Source: Spongilla lacustris
Lineage: Eukaryota; Porifera; Demospongiae; Spongillida; Spongillidae
DNA: 64,000 bases
NCBI GenBank assembly: GCA_949361645.1
Contig: OX442416.1
Coordinates: 314,887 to 378,886, forward strand
Reading direction: 5' to 3'
The translations under genes and the position numbers were made by a program. Every line of letters begins with the position of its first letter. Position 1 is the first letter of the stretch. The notes beneath the pieces were generated by a model. It saw only the letters and a list, made by a program, of their open reading frames with translations, made no database searches and had not been told where the DNA came from. Of this stretch, positions 24,484 through 34,809 are shown one piece after another.

Positions 24484-24850
24484 GGCTATGTGGTGGCACT
24501 ACTGAACCAACCATCATGCCTCATAAGGAGGTGGGCGGTGCTCCGGCCCTGGCCTCCCTTAATGCGGTACTTCCTCAGTCAGGGGAGGTGGACAGGTCCA
24601 ATGTGGACCTTAGCAGCCATGGCTATGTGGTGGCACTACTGAACCAACCATCATGCCTCATAAGGAGGTGGGCGGTACTTCCTCAGTCAGGGGAGGTGGA
24701 CAGGTCCAATGTGGACCTTAGCAGCCATGGCTATGTGGGAACCAACCATCATGCCTCATAAGGAGGTGGGCGGTGCTCCAGCCCCTGGCCTCCCTTAATG
24801 CGGTACCTCCTCAGTCAGGGGAGGTGGACAGGTCCAATGTGGCCCTCTCC
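24484..24850 (+). repeat. Intra-exonic tandem duplication in MCM10 copy A
   Basis: A segment starting GGCTATGTGG begins at about 24484, 24621 and 24729 (periods 137 and 108 bp, the difference being a 29-bp block). Copy B has only two such starts (about 32605 and 32743). The repeats fall between the KTPAGYVVALLNQP and LDHPQKLM blocks, so array length changed after the segmental duplication. Confidence 0.85.
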
Positions 24851-25902
24851 CTGGACCACCCTCAGAAGCTGATGCAGGTGGGCGTGTCCCAAGACTTCAC
24901 TCTTCTGCAAGGCCACCACAATGAGAAGAAGTGTTCTAACTTTGCCAATAAATCGGACGGGGGTTTGTGCAAGGAGCATACAACAAGATGAGGTCACAGA
25001 AAATGTAGTGCCAGAGAGGGTGGGTTGTGTCCCTCCCCCTCACCTCCTCACACCTCCTCCCAGCTAAGATAAACTTTTTCAGAAGTCCAAGACAGAAGTG
25101 TTCTCCTATGGAGGACAGTCCTTTAGTGCAGGGGGAGGGGGTACCAGGGAACGGCACTCAACAGATAAGCCAAGTGTCAAGCTATTTGCCCCAGGAGCCA
25201 GGGAGTCCGTAGCCAAGGTTACCACAGAGATTGCAAACACAAGACTCTCAAGTGGTGTCCATCGTGACAAGATGGGTGTGGTCACACACGAGTCCTCAGA
25301 CCTTATGTGAGCTGCATGGTGTGTGCATGTGACTGTCATGAGTGTGCTCTATTTAGGAAGCAGGTGGCCAGAGGCCATACCATGGGAGCACAGTACCTCA
25401 ACGTGCAGCAAATGAAAGAAGAGGAATCCAAAGATGGTTAGTTAACTATTGTAGGTAGGATTTGAGGTTAACATTTTTCAAAGTACAACCCAAGTATGTC
25501 ATTGCCCTCCTAGGTGTGACTAAGAGTGCCTCTCAACTGTTCACTGAAAATAAAGTCCAAAGAAAAAGCCATTCCCACTCATGTGGTAACCAAGGCAACA
25601 AGTGGTTCAAAGGTTGGGGCAGAAGGCTCCTCAGATGGTGGAGATCTCTTCACTCCAGACATCATTCCAGTCACATTGCAAAGAGATGAGCCTTCAAAAG
25701 GCCCACCTCTGGTGCTAGGACTGTCAAGAAGGGGATTTCCCTGCCATCTCCTGCCCCGAGGCCACACAAGTCACATGACACACCTGTGCCTCCGCCCACC
25801 TTGAAGCCATCTTCTGCTATGTGTGACTTCCCCCCAGCCAAGGCCAAGGTGTCACCTGACGTGCAGAGCATCCTTAAGGCCAAGTCATCACACGACTGGC
25901 AG

Positions 25903-26160
25903 GTGGGGATGGGGAGGAGGGTACAGGTGGGGGTACAGGTGGGGGTGGGGAGGAGGGTACAGGTGGGGGTGGGGAGGAGGGTACAGGTGGGGGTGGGGAG
26001 GAGGGTACAGGTGGGGATGGGGAGGAGGGTACAGGTGGGGGTGGGGAGGAGGGTACAGGTGGGGGTGGGGAGGAGGGTACAGGTGGGGGTGGGGAGGAGG
26101 GTACAGGTGGGGATGGGGAGGAGGGTACAGGTGGGGGTGGGGGGAAGGGTACAGGTGGGA
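25903..26160. repeat. 27-28 bp G-rich minisatellite
   Basis: About nine copies of GTGGGGAGGAGGGTACAGGTG-like units begin right at the donor after the SILKAKSSHDW exon of MCM10 copy A. GGGG runs are frequent enough to make G-quadruplex formation plausible. The Pro/His/Tyr and Gly/Trp/Arg frames across it are artefacts. Confidence 0.93.
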
Positions 26161-26325
26161 GACATTTCTGACTCCATCAACATGTTGTATGGCTTGGAGG
26201 TTATGGTGCCACATTTAGCACACTGGTAGTCTGGGGACTAATGCAGTGGTGGTCTGGGGACTAGGGCAGTGGTGGTCTGGGGATAGGACAATGATCTCTT
26301 TATCACACAGATCACCTGCACCCCC

Positions 26326-26621
26326 TCACAAGTGATGGTACTTATTGGAAGCCAAACACTGCAGTGTGAGCCTGGAGTGACCGTAAGTGACCACGCCCCT
26401 GCCCCGCCCATCAGCATACACTTCACACCTTCCCTGTAGAAAGAAGTGTAGCATGTGGATGTCGTTTGGGCTACACAGTCCTGAAGAGGCGAGGGATGAG
26501 ATGAAAGCAGCAGGGGAGTGATGAGCAAGGGAACGAAAGCCTAGTCCACCATAATATGGACTGAGCTGTGCTTGCTGCCAATGAGAATCAGGGACACCCA
26601 CTGCAGGTGGAGGGGTAGTGT
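26326..26621 (-). pseudogene. Retroelement fragment (same family as 6.1-9.1 kb)
   Basis: The minus frame contains WQQAQLSPYYGGLGFRSL and HHSPAAFISSLASSG, closely matching WQQAQLSLNKGGLGMRSL and HSPAAFIASLYSSG of the larger element. Only about 170-290 bp remain. It abuts the LamG duplication at about 26622, and one reading frame crosses the junction. Confidence 0.8.
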
Positions 26622-27195
26622 GGAGCTTCTCGTGGAGGTGTGATGTGTGACCAAGGTGGGTGATAATGCTACGAAACACTCACACACACACATGTACACA
26701 CATCTCTCTCACACACACATGCAGCTCTTCCTTCCAGTCCTTCCTTCAACCACTCCTACCTCCTAGTCCCTATGGCCACATAGCTTCTCACCAACATCTC
26801 CATCACCTTCACTCCACACACCTCATCCGGACTCCTCCTCCTCTTCACGACCACACCCACAGCAGCAGACAACTACATGGCCGTCAGCCTTAACAACACC
26901 AATATCATCGTGGAAACACACCTGGTGTCAGGTGTGGGTTGGAAGGTGGCTGTCATGGTGTTCAAGAGAGGTGCTCTCAAGAGCATCAACAGCTATACTG
27001 TGGGAGGGTCCCCACTTCTGCAGGGGAGTCCCCTTCTGGTGTATGTGGGCGGAATACCTCCATGGCAACAGACCCAGTGGGAGTGGTGGAGTGGGTGTGT
27101 CCAGAATGTGGCAGTGAATGGACAAGTGGTCAGCCTGCATCACAAGTTCCAATGTCCTACCATGCTCCCCATAGCAATAATGACCTCATTATATA
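26622..27195 (+). pseudogene. Duplicated LamG exon, pseudogene
   Basis: Highly similar in sequence to 46226-46900 (end of an EGF exon, intron and last LamG exon). The exon begins at 26725. After FNHSYLLVPMAT the conserved CAG codon is TAG (26781-26783). About 30 bp present in the parent (PYTLGAPQGV) are missing. The block retains intron sequence, so it arose by DNA duplication, not retrocopying. It ends just before a hairpin element. Confidence 0.9.
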
Positions 27196-27199
27196 TAGG

Positions 27200-27340
27200 T
27201 TAGACACTGAAACCGAGGGATCTACGTGATTTAGAATCCCCGAGGGCCCTGGGCTGTAGCGTCCCGAGCGGTAGCGAGGGCGCTACTAAGGGCCCGAGGG
27301 GATTCTAAATCACGTGGATCCCGAAGGTGACAGTGTCTAA
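27200..27340. repeat. 141-bp hairpin repeat
   Basis: It begins TTAGACACTG and ends with the mirror CAGTGTCTAA. The arms share GGGATC, ACGTG and ATTTAGAATCCCC with GGGCCC near the apex. It is imperfect, with a stem of about 50 bp. The GGGATTCTAA motif recurs in the hairpin at 28057-28160 on the other side of the recombinase ORF. Confidence 0.85.
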
Positions 27341-27586
27341 CCAATTTAGACAATAGCAACGCGTACGTAGCAACCAATAAATTATCACTCAACGCAGCAA
27401 TTAGATACGTACATAGCAACCGTTTGAAGGTATACATTGGATATCCTTGGTGCCAATTTTTTTGACTGGTTATGCGATGGTTCCGATGTGAATGAAGCTT
27501 TTAAATTGGATGAATGAAGTTGCCGATTTGAACTTGCCGTCAGATTTGCCTACCACAAGTGGACAGCACACCGGAAATAAGCTCGC

Positions 27587-27973
27587 ATGTGCAACGCTGC
27601 GGGAATAAGTGCGTTTAAAACCAATCATTCATTGAGAGCCACTGCTGCTACCCGCTTGTACCAGTCAGGAGTTGACGAGCAGTTGGTTATGGAACGAACG
27701 GGGCATCGCAGTATCGACGGTATTCGCTCCTATAAAAGAACCGCTGATTTTCAGCGTGAGAATATTTTTGAATTGCAATGCATCAAAACGAGTGGGTACC
27801 GTGTGTCCATGCCTTTGCCGATGGTACCAAAACATGCTGGCATAGAGTCTCCAAATGCAATGAAGAACGTCGTACCTAGAACGTATAATTTCCACTCTTG
27901 TGCAAACGTAACTTTTAATATACAGTATGGACCAACATGTACTAGTAATGCTCAGAGTATCAATGAGCACTGA
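27587..27973 (+). pseudogene. Tyrosine recombinase C-terminal fragment (Crypton-like)
   Basis: 128 residues. The start of the frame carries NHSLRATAATRLYQSG (HxxR box), then MERTGHRS (second His), then GIRSYKR with the Tyr nucleophile, spaced as in eukaryotic tyrosine recombinases of Crypton and DUF3504-type proteins. The remaining ~70 residues are unassigned. A TAA lies two codons upstream of the ATG, and the upstream DNA suggests GNKL-like residues in another frame, so the 5' part is lost, spliced or shifted. As it stands it lacks the first catalytic Arg and could not recombine DNA alone. Confidence 0.75.
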
Positions 27974-28056
27974 GCTAACACTACAATATATCATGTACGC
28001 AACTCATGTTATTTAATATTTAAAAAGGAGTACATGTATTCAAAAATGCCAGCGGG

Positions 28057-28160
28057 AGGGATTCTAAGTGCCAGTGGGGGGGATTCTAAGTGCCAGAGGG
28101 GGGGATTCTAAGTGCCCAGGGCACTTAGAATCCCCCCCACTGGCACTTAGAGTCCCGGCC
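28057..28160. repeat. Hairpin with repeated GGGATTCTAAGTGCC units
   Basis: Three direct GGATTCTAAGTGCC units are followed by the mirror GGCACTTAGAATCC, giving a foldback of about 100 bp. It shares the GGGATTCTAA word with the hairpin at 27200-27340. Confidence 0.85.
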
Positions 28161-28236
28161 TCTCGAGGTTTCTACCGCGTTTAGATACCTGTAATTGACC
28201 AATCAGATTGCGCGAATCACTTCCGCTATTGTCTAA

Positions 28237-29224
28237 GTGTATGTGTGTATGTGTGTGTGAGTGTGTGTATGTGTGTGTGTGTATCTGTGTATGTGTGTGT
28301 GCGTATCTGTGTGTGAGTGTGTGTGTGTGTGAGTGTGTAACGTCTTATGCTAGCAACACACAGGGGATGTCAGTGGCATTGTAATGATCTGGTGACAGCA
28401 TTTTTTTTGCAGTAGAGGCAACATGTACGAGCTAGGCATACACCACTATATGGGTTGAATTCTGTACAGCAAAAATGTAGCTTGGTTCGACAAGTAATCA
28501 TACGGAAAAATATATAGTGAAAGGTGTTTTATTAATTATTGAAAGATAAGCTAGAAGCTATTCGTAATGCTGGATTTCAGGGTACAGATGATGCTGTGTC
28601 AACCTTTAAATCATACTATTTGAAAAACACTTCATATAAAAGATAAGAAGACACTACGAGACAGTTCAGTTTGTGAGTTTGAGGATGAAGGAATCAGAAG
28701 GCTTGGGTCAGTTAGAAAATTCTGTATATTGATAGAAGACCTTTTGCTATACTGAATTGATGTCTTAATTTGAGAGACAGCAGGATGGCATTTTGAACGA
28801 CATACCATTTAGCAAGCCTGACTTAGCAAATGCAGCAACAGATATATTCTTTGTAAAAGTGAAGAAAGTGTCTATTACAAAGATTATTACAGTAGCTTCC
28901 GTCATTAATACAGAAATGCATATACATATCCCTATAGCTATCAAACATTCTCATAGTGTATAGTGATATAATAGTTAATTTTACTGAGAAATAATGGAGC
29001 TGAGTTATACTTGTTGTATGCTGTTTTGACATTATAAATGTAATTTGCATCAGTGTAATGTACAGAAACCTCACTAAAAGGGGCAGTAAATTAATGAGTA
29101 CCTCTTGTCCTATGCTCTGACGCAGAACTCAAAGTACCTTACACATTTCTTGCCCGTGAAGGCAAGATCTTGAGTAATCTTGGGCAAGACTTGCCCAAGA
29201 AGGCAAAGTCTTGCGCAAGAACTT
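28237..29224. other. GT microsatellite and gene-free DNA
   Basis: 28237-28338 is an interrupted GT array. The rest is AT-rich with no exon recognised. Just before 29224 there are several CTTGCCCAAG-like words in alternating orientation. Confidence 0.5.
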
Positions 29225-29413
29225 TTTGCTGGGTGGTGTAGGGTCACTTAGCATATGGCTGGTGTAGGGTCACTTAGCATATGGCTGGTGTAGGGTCACT
29301 TAGCATATGGCTGGTGTAGGGTCACTTAGCATATGGCTGGTGTAGGGTCACTTAGCATATGGCTGGTGTAGGGTCACTTAGCATATGGCTGGTGTAGGGT
29401 CACTTAGCATATG
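29225..29413. repeat. 26-bp tandem repeat, about 7 copies
   Basis: Units of GGTGTAGGGTCACTTAGCAT plus ATGGCT are almost identical, implying recent expansion. Confidence 0.95.
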
Positions 29414-29550
29414 TAATGGTTACTATACATGTACATGTACATACAATGTATGTATGCTGTTTCGTGCCAGTACATGTACAAGTACATGTAAATGTATGCA
29501 CATGTGTGCTTCACACGTATGCACGTGAAGTCCTATCTTCCTCTGCCCAG

Positions 29551-29733
29551 GCCGGTGTTGAGGCTCGCTTCAGTGAACTGGAGGAGCTGGCTGCCAGCAG
29601 GTACCTGCATCTTGTGGAGTTCAAACAGCTGCACCAGTTTGAGCGTGAGTGTGACAAGGTGGAGCAGTGGATCATGGAGAAGCTGTCTGTAACCAACAAC
29701 GAAGAGCTTGGGAAAGACCTTGAACATGTGGAG
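29551..29733 (+). pseudogene. Isolated spectrin-repeat exon
   Basis: Between an acceptor (ctgcccag) and a donor (GAG|gtattg), one frame reads ARFSELEELAASRY, QLHQFERECDKVEQWI and EKLSVTNNEEL. The WI and heptad pattern are typical of a spectrin-type triple-helical repeat (alpha-spectrin/actinin family). No neighbouring spectrin exon is visible within several kb, so this may be an exon of a large gene with distant exons or a stray duplicated exon. Confidence 0.7.
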
Positions 29734-30073
29734 GTATTGTACATGTACGGCATTGTTAAAGTTTTATACAGTCTCTAATATTACTTTATCCAATTATACA
29801 TTTGCTACATGCCAATATGGGATGATGTATAGTCTCCCTCCAATTTTGTACATTACGTGTATTTACAGCATTGCATATTTGTCCACGGAAACCTGGACTG
29901 CATCCTTCGAGTTTTTCTTGCGCGACGCAGCCCCACCCTTCTTTCTCTTAGGAGGCATTATCGATCCATTAAATTTTGTTTTTGTTTTTACAGAGATAGT
30001 TACGTAATGGACTCCAATTAGATTAATTTAAATTAAACAGTACATGTGAAACAATGTGCACGGCTCTTCCAAA

Positions 30074-30275
30074 ATGTTGGAGAGCTACATAACCCCGCTC
30101 GTTCTGTCCTACGTGGACAAGTACGTCAAAAATCTTAAGCCGTCTGACCTTCAACTCTCGTTTTGGGGTGGCGATGCCGTGCTGAAGAACTTTGAACTCC
30201 GTCTCGACGTATTAGAGAAAGAGCTGGGCTACCCCTTGGAGTTCAAAAGCGGCCGTGTACAGGATCTTAATGGAC
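30074..30275 (+). pseudogene. VPS13B-like first coding exon (chorein N-terminus)
   Basis: The ATG opens MLESYITPLVLSYVDKYV, then KNLKPSDLQLSFWGGDAVL and LDVLEKELGYPLEF, matching the extreme N-terminus of VPS13B (bridge-type lipid transfer protein). The exon ends GGAC|gtaagg. The expected continuation (the xIHVPWTKL block) was not found downstream. Instead the sequence runs into unidentified exons and then segmental duplication copy B. It could be a real first exon with a long intron, or a stranded fragment. Confidence 0.75.
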
Positions 30276-30699
30276 GTAAGGGTTGCAAAGAATTAAGGAA
30301 ACTCGTTGACAGGGCTATATTTACAACTTTAGCTACATGTAACTAGTCCACAGCTTCATGGACCTGTTGTGTTATAATGTAGCAGAACATACCAAGTACT
30401 TCGTGAGGAGGACCTTCTGCAGGTCACTACAAAAACCAAAGACTTTATGACATTCATTATGGGATACATGTCTAGGGTAGTTAAGTCTCCATGCTACATA
30501 TTGTATGCATGGCAATGCACCGTGTCTGCATTCACCGTGTGTCTGCCCCTCCCCTCCCATGTCCTTTCCTCAGGTGAAGGTGTTCACGTTGGAGAGGGAA
30601 GACCTTCAACCCCAGGCCCTTCTTCAGGGCTCTTGCCCTACAAACAGGCTGCTGGTTGGATGGACACCTTCTCTGCAGTGAGCTTCTCTTATGACTACT

Positions 30700-30869
30700 A
30701 AGACCGGGGACCCCTGCACCAGGTGGAGCAGTGTGCCGAGGCTCTCAGGGTGGGGGCCGGCGCTGTCTTGCTGGGGCCCGATGTCATCCACAGGCTGCAC
30801 CTCTTTCTGTCTGCCTTCCTCCTGTCTCTTGGCTTGGTACCTGCCCACTGCTATCACAAGGTGTGTCTG
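30700..30869 (+). other. Unidentified exon-like segment
   Basis: A frame reads LHQVEQCAEALRVGAGAVLL then VIHRLHLFLSAFL and ends at a plausible donor (CACAAG|gtgtgt). It faintly resembles the VIGPLDxxxxSxxVHRI region of VPS13B, which would fit the preceding exon, but the match is too weak to call. The segment ends just before duplication copy B. Confidence 0.3.
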
Positions 30870-30882
30870 TGTGTTGTTTTTC

Positions 30883-31217
30883 CTCCACCTTCTCAGCATT
30901 TTCAGTTTCCATGGTGCCAAGATCATTCAGTTCTAAAGGGTACAGCAACTGCACAGGTGTTGTGGTCCCTGAAACAACACGCAACTCTAAGCTTGGTCGT
31001 GAATTTATCCTCCCTGGGAACACCAAGGTGGTGTTAATAGTGTATTTGGTTGGACTCTCCACAAAGCCTAGGCTTATCTGATCTTGAATGAGGTGGTCAT
31101 CTCTGATGCTATGAGGATAAAAATTAATGCACATGGCTCGAAAGCCCTAACATTGATGGACGTCAACTCTTTGATGTTAGTACAGAGTCCCAGTCTGTCT
31201 GGATGAACATGGTAGTT

Positions 31218-31254
<37 letters not shown>

Positions 31255-33615
31255 CTTCATGGAGATGCTAGCCCTTTGCCTTTCTTTGGTTGTCTTCCCA
31301 CACACATTGCAATCAACACTCTCATCTTTTGGTCATATTTCTTTATTAGTTCGATCTTTTTCCAGTTCCCTGGTCCATATAGCAGCCTTTAATGCCCCTC
31401 ATCACGTTTGGCCACATGACCCTTGGCTTCTGTTTATGCACTTCTATGGCAAATACAACAGTTAGGTCAATTCTAGTTAAAGGTCTAGTAAACCGTAATA
31501 ATATGATGCAACAACATTCTTCCTTCTTCTCTGATGGACATGGGAAGGTTACTCCACTTCCTATTGAGCTCACCACCATTCTCTTCATCCCCATCAGGTG
31601 GAACTGCCATTGGTGGTGCTGGCACTAGTGGTTACATTGAAAGAAAATAGTTTCTATCTCAGCGATTAATTTATTCTCGTCCACTATTAAATCCAGAGTT
31701 TCGAGCCCAGGTTCCGTAGAATCTCTAGTTTCTTCTGACACTGTTGTTGTAGCTTGAGAGCATCGCAGTTCAGATAGGTCTCGGCCTGACCAATGACCTT
31801 CGATACGGGTGCCTTATGACCTGCGCGTATTCTTTTCTTTCATGCATTTCAAAAGACACGCTTTTTAAATCCCTGGATCAATTACCAGACCACATAGAAA
31901 CTCTCAATCGCTCGGATATGAACACGTTGGTGGTATTCACACGAAGTCGTGATTTATATTTATAATAATTCACATTATTAGTAAGGGTTCAACATGGTAT
32001 GGGAGGGGAGGGAGAGGAGTGTAAATATTATAACAGTACCTCTAATTTCATTGTTCAGTGAAACTTTTATCTATATGAGGTATGTGTGAAGGTTATGTAA
32101 TTACACCACTTCATTGGGACTCCTTTTGTAATGATATTCAAACTGCTCTGAATGGTATGATGTAATCTGATGATGTACCAATAGACTATACTTCAGCAAT
32201 CTGATAATGTGTACTATGTACTTTGTGCATGTATTGGATTACGTGATGTCACATCTGTACCTCACCCTCAAGGTTGTCTATTGTGTAGATCTCTGATATG
32301 CATTGTAATGATGAAGACCCCTTGGCCCCGTGCTATGGGATTCCACTCCCTTCCCTTCCAGGAACCCTCTCATCTCCAGTGACCAGATGAAACAGCGTAT
32401 GGATGTGCGCAGGATGATTCGTCTACCAAACATTGGATCCCACCTCAAAGGCTCAGATATAGGTGTGGTAGTGGACAAATTGCCTCCCCAAAGACTCCGC
32501 TAAGGGAGATAAATTCAGTGTGTGGAAACTTTCAGACCTTAGCAGCCAGGAAATCGCTTGTCTCTGTTTGGCAAGGCCTTCCAGGAGCATTGGAAGACTC
32601 CTGCTGGCTATGTGGTGGCACTACTGAACCAACCATCATGCCTCATAAGGAGGTGGGCGGTGCTCCGGCCCTGGCCTCCCTTAATGCGGTACTTCCTCAG
32701 TCAGGGGAGGTGGACAGGTCCAATGTGGACCTTAGCAGCCATGGCTATGTGGTGGCACTACTGAACCAACCATCATGCCTCATAAGGAGGTGGGCGGTAC
32801 TTCCTCAGTCAGGGGAGGTGGACAGGTCCAATGTGGCCCTCTCCCTGGACCACCCACAGAAGCTGATGCAGGTGGGCGTGTCCCAAGACTTCACTCTTCT
32901 GCAAGGCCACCACTATGAGAAGAAGTGTTTTAACTTTGCCAATAAATCGGACGGGGGTTTGGCGTATAACAAGATGAGGTCACAGAGAATGGAGTGCCAT
33001 AGAGGGTGGGTTGTGTCCCTCCCCCTCACCTCCTCACACCTTCCTCCCTCCCCTCCTCCCCTTCACCTCCCTCCTCCCCCTCCTCACACCTCCCTCCTCC
33101 CCAGATATGATAAAAATTTTCAGAAGTCCAAGACAGAAGTGTTCTTCAATGGAGGACAGTCCTTTAGTGCAGGAGGAGGAGGGGGTACCAGGGAATGGCA
33201 CTCAACAGATAAGTGTCAAGCTATTTGCCCCAGGGGCCAGGGAGTCCGTAGCCAAGGTTACCGCAGAGATAGTAAACACAAGACTCTCAAGTGGTGTCCA
33301 TCGTGGCAAGATGGGTGTGGTCACACACGAGTCCTCAGACCTTATGTGAGCTGCATGGTGTGTGCATGTGACTGTCATGAGTGTGCTCTATTTAGGAAGC
33401 AGGTGGCCAGAGGCCATAGCATTGGAGCACAGTACCTCAACGTGCAGCAGATGAAAGAAGAGGCATCCAAAGATGGTTAGTTAACTATTGTAGGTAGATT
33501 TGAGGTTAACATTTTTCTAAGTAGTTTTGGTCACGTGTCATTGCCCTCCTACATGTAGGTGTGACTAAGACCACCTCCCAGCTGCTACAGGAACATTCAC
33601 TCAAGTCCCTAGATC
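30883..33615 (+). repeat. Segmental duplication, copy B
   Basis: Direct, collinear partner of 22556-25570. Its left junction is a truncated point within the unidentified minus-strand segments, next to the VPS13B-like pieces. Its right junction runs into a CA microsatellite and the WDR37-like exons. Confidence 0.92.
32350..33480 (+). pseudogene. MCM10-like pseudogene, copy B
   Basis: It contains the central MCM10 exon from NPLISSDQMKQRM through VWKLSDL, SLFGKAFQEHWKT, LDHPQKLMQVGV and VFFNGGQSFS. It shares the two frameshifts of copy A (near 32480 and 32555 here), so the gene was already broken when duplicated. It has only two internal coding repeats and keeps a better AYNKMRSQRMECH stretch near 32965 than copy A (no TAG). 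The N-terminal exons are absent. Confidence 0.85.
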
Positions 33616-33637
33616 GCACAATTAGGTTTTGCTTCTA

Positions 33638-33717
33638 CACACACACGCACACACACCACACACGCACGCACACACCACACATGCACACACACCACACGCA
33701 CACACACCACATGCACA

Positions 33718-33774
<57 letters not shown>
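33638..33774. repeat. (CA)n microsatellite
   Basis: CA array with ACCACA interruptions, ending 35 bp before the first WDR37-like block. It occupies the place of the missing upstream WDR37 exons. Confidence 0.95.
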
Positions 33775-33777
<3 letters not shown>

Positions 33778-33789
33778 CACCTGTGATTG

Positions 33790-34736
33790 GCTGCCCAATG
33801 CACAGTAGCTGGTCACAGCCTCCTGGGATCGCTCTGCACGTCTGTGGGACTCTGAGAAGGGACAGATGATCCACTCCCTGGAGGGTAAGCTGAGACCACA
33901 CCCACCTGTGTAGTGACTATCCCTCTTCCCCAGGCCATGACCAGGAGCTCACTCACATTTGTGCACACCCCTCCCAGCAGCTACTGATGACATCATCGCT
34001 GGATACCACCTTCAGGCTATGGGTCTTCAGGACTCTGCCCATCCACTCAGTGAATGTGTTTCAAGGTCACTCCAAGGCTGTCAATGCAGCTGTGTTCAGT
34101 CAGAAGGACAATGTCATCAGTGGATCAGATGACCATACTGTGAAGGTGGGTGTGGTCATGGTGTGTTTTGTGTGGGGCTGGTCACCTACATGTACATGTA
34201 ATTAAAAGCATAAATTTATAGGCATCCAGATTGAAAACAACCTCGATCACCAATAAATAAATAAAAACCCAATTGATATTATTTATACCCACACAGTTCA
34301 TTATTAAATAATTTAAAAAGCAGCAAACATTCATTTAGGAGTTGTTCAAAATTGAAATCTTGATTTTTAATAAAGGAATGATAATCATTTAATCATTTCA
34401 TTTCATTGTGCTAGTGGTTAAAATTTTCTTTTTTGCAAGTGCAGTATGCTGAACTTGGATTAGGAGGAGGATTTAATCAAAATTCATTAAAAGCAAATTA
34501 CAGTTAATTACCTCCCTTACCTTAGTCCAACTGTCCCCTTGGTCATGCAGATATGGGACCTCAGAAAGATGAGGTCACCTACAGACGCCATATGTCTGGA
34601 CTGCGGGGTTAACAGGTGGGTACATCCTGGGAGAGGGTGGGGCATGTGTGTGATTGCCATAGACGACAATGGCCACATTAGATTGTTCGATCTCGCTGGG
34701 AACAGGCTGGCTCAGTTACCAAGACGAGCCAGACAG
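33790..34736 (+). pseudogene. WDR37-like WD40 gene fragment with in-frame stop
   Basis: Plus-strand exons match the last four WD repeats of WDR37. The first (to 33884) reads DWL...LVTASWDRSARLWD and IHSLEG. The second (33934-34145) reads [36 protein letters not shown] and [11 protein letters not shown]. The third (34551-34736) reads IWDLRKMRSP, HIRLFDLAGNRLAQLP and ends RARQ. A TAG at 33806-33808 occupies the conserved Gln position just before LVTASWD. The N-terminal half (first WD repeats) and the last repeat are absent; the third exon runs straight into a GT array. A truncated pseudogene, or a gene whose other exons lie elsewhere, is possible. Confidence 0.85.
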
Positions 34737-34738
34737 GT

Positions 34739-34808
<70 letters not shown>
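34737..34808. repeat. (GT)n microsatellite at a splice donor
   Basis: The WDR37-like exon ends AGACAG and the array begins immediately (gtgtgtatgtgtgt), so the donor site itself is the first unit of the microsatellite. Confidence 0.95.

Positions 34809-34809
<1 letters not shown>

Larger units (their letters stand above)
22556..25570 (+). repeat. Segmental duplication, copy A
   Basis: This aligns collinearly with 30883-33615 on the same strand, about 8.3 kb apart, with a few percent divergence plus indels. It includes the unidentified minus-strand segments, the MCM10 central exons and their shared frameshifts. Differences include a MITE present only in A (22926-23011), an extra ~60 bp near 23270-23325 in A, different CA-repeat lengths, and three versus two internal coding repeats. 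Confidence 0.92.
21545..25905 (+). pseudogene. MCM10-like pseudogene, copy A
   Basis: The plus strand carries MCM10-like pieces (replication initiation, loads pol alpha/CMG at origins). Exon 1 (21545-21551) has only ATGGAAG. Exon 2 (21607-21783) reads DDAMHGFSSDEEGVDLL. Exon 3 (from 21842) has a coiled-coil-like ENELLQLRQMVANE. The central OB region starts at 24240 with NPLISSDQMKQRM and continues RRMIRLP, GVVVDKLPP, KFSVWKLSDL, SLFGKAFQEHWKT and LDHPQKLMQVGV. The degenerate zinc-knuckle region ends LCKEH. Later come VFSYGGQSFS (about 25100) and SILKAKSSHDW (to 25905). Lesions: a TAG at 21753-21755, frameshifts near 24365 and 24433, a missing first zinc-ligand Cys near 24905, and a TAG near 25006. 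The C-terminal zinc ribbon is absent. Confidence 0.85.
27346..28236 (+). mobile_element. Candidate tyrosine-recombinase element (Crypton/DIRS-like)
   Basis: An 891-bp interval begins TTAGACAATAGC and ends with its exact 12-bp mirror. It contains a tyrosine-recombinase C-terminal domain ORF and an internal hairpin near its right end. Cryptons normally lack TIRs, so either these short inverted tips are coincidental or this is a composite or non-autonomous derivative. The N-terminal half of the recombinase with the first catalytic Arg was not found. Confidence 0.5.

Noticed and set aside
25786..26218. Gly/Trp/Arg and Pro/His/Tyr repeat ORFs
   Set aside because: They are translations of the G-rich minisatellite that follows an MCM10-like exon.
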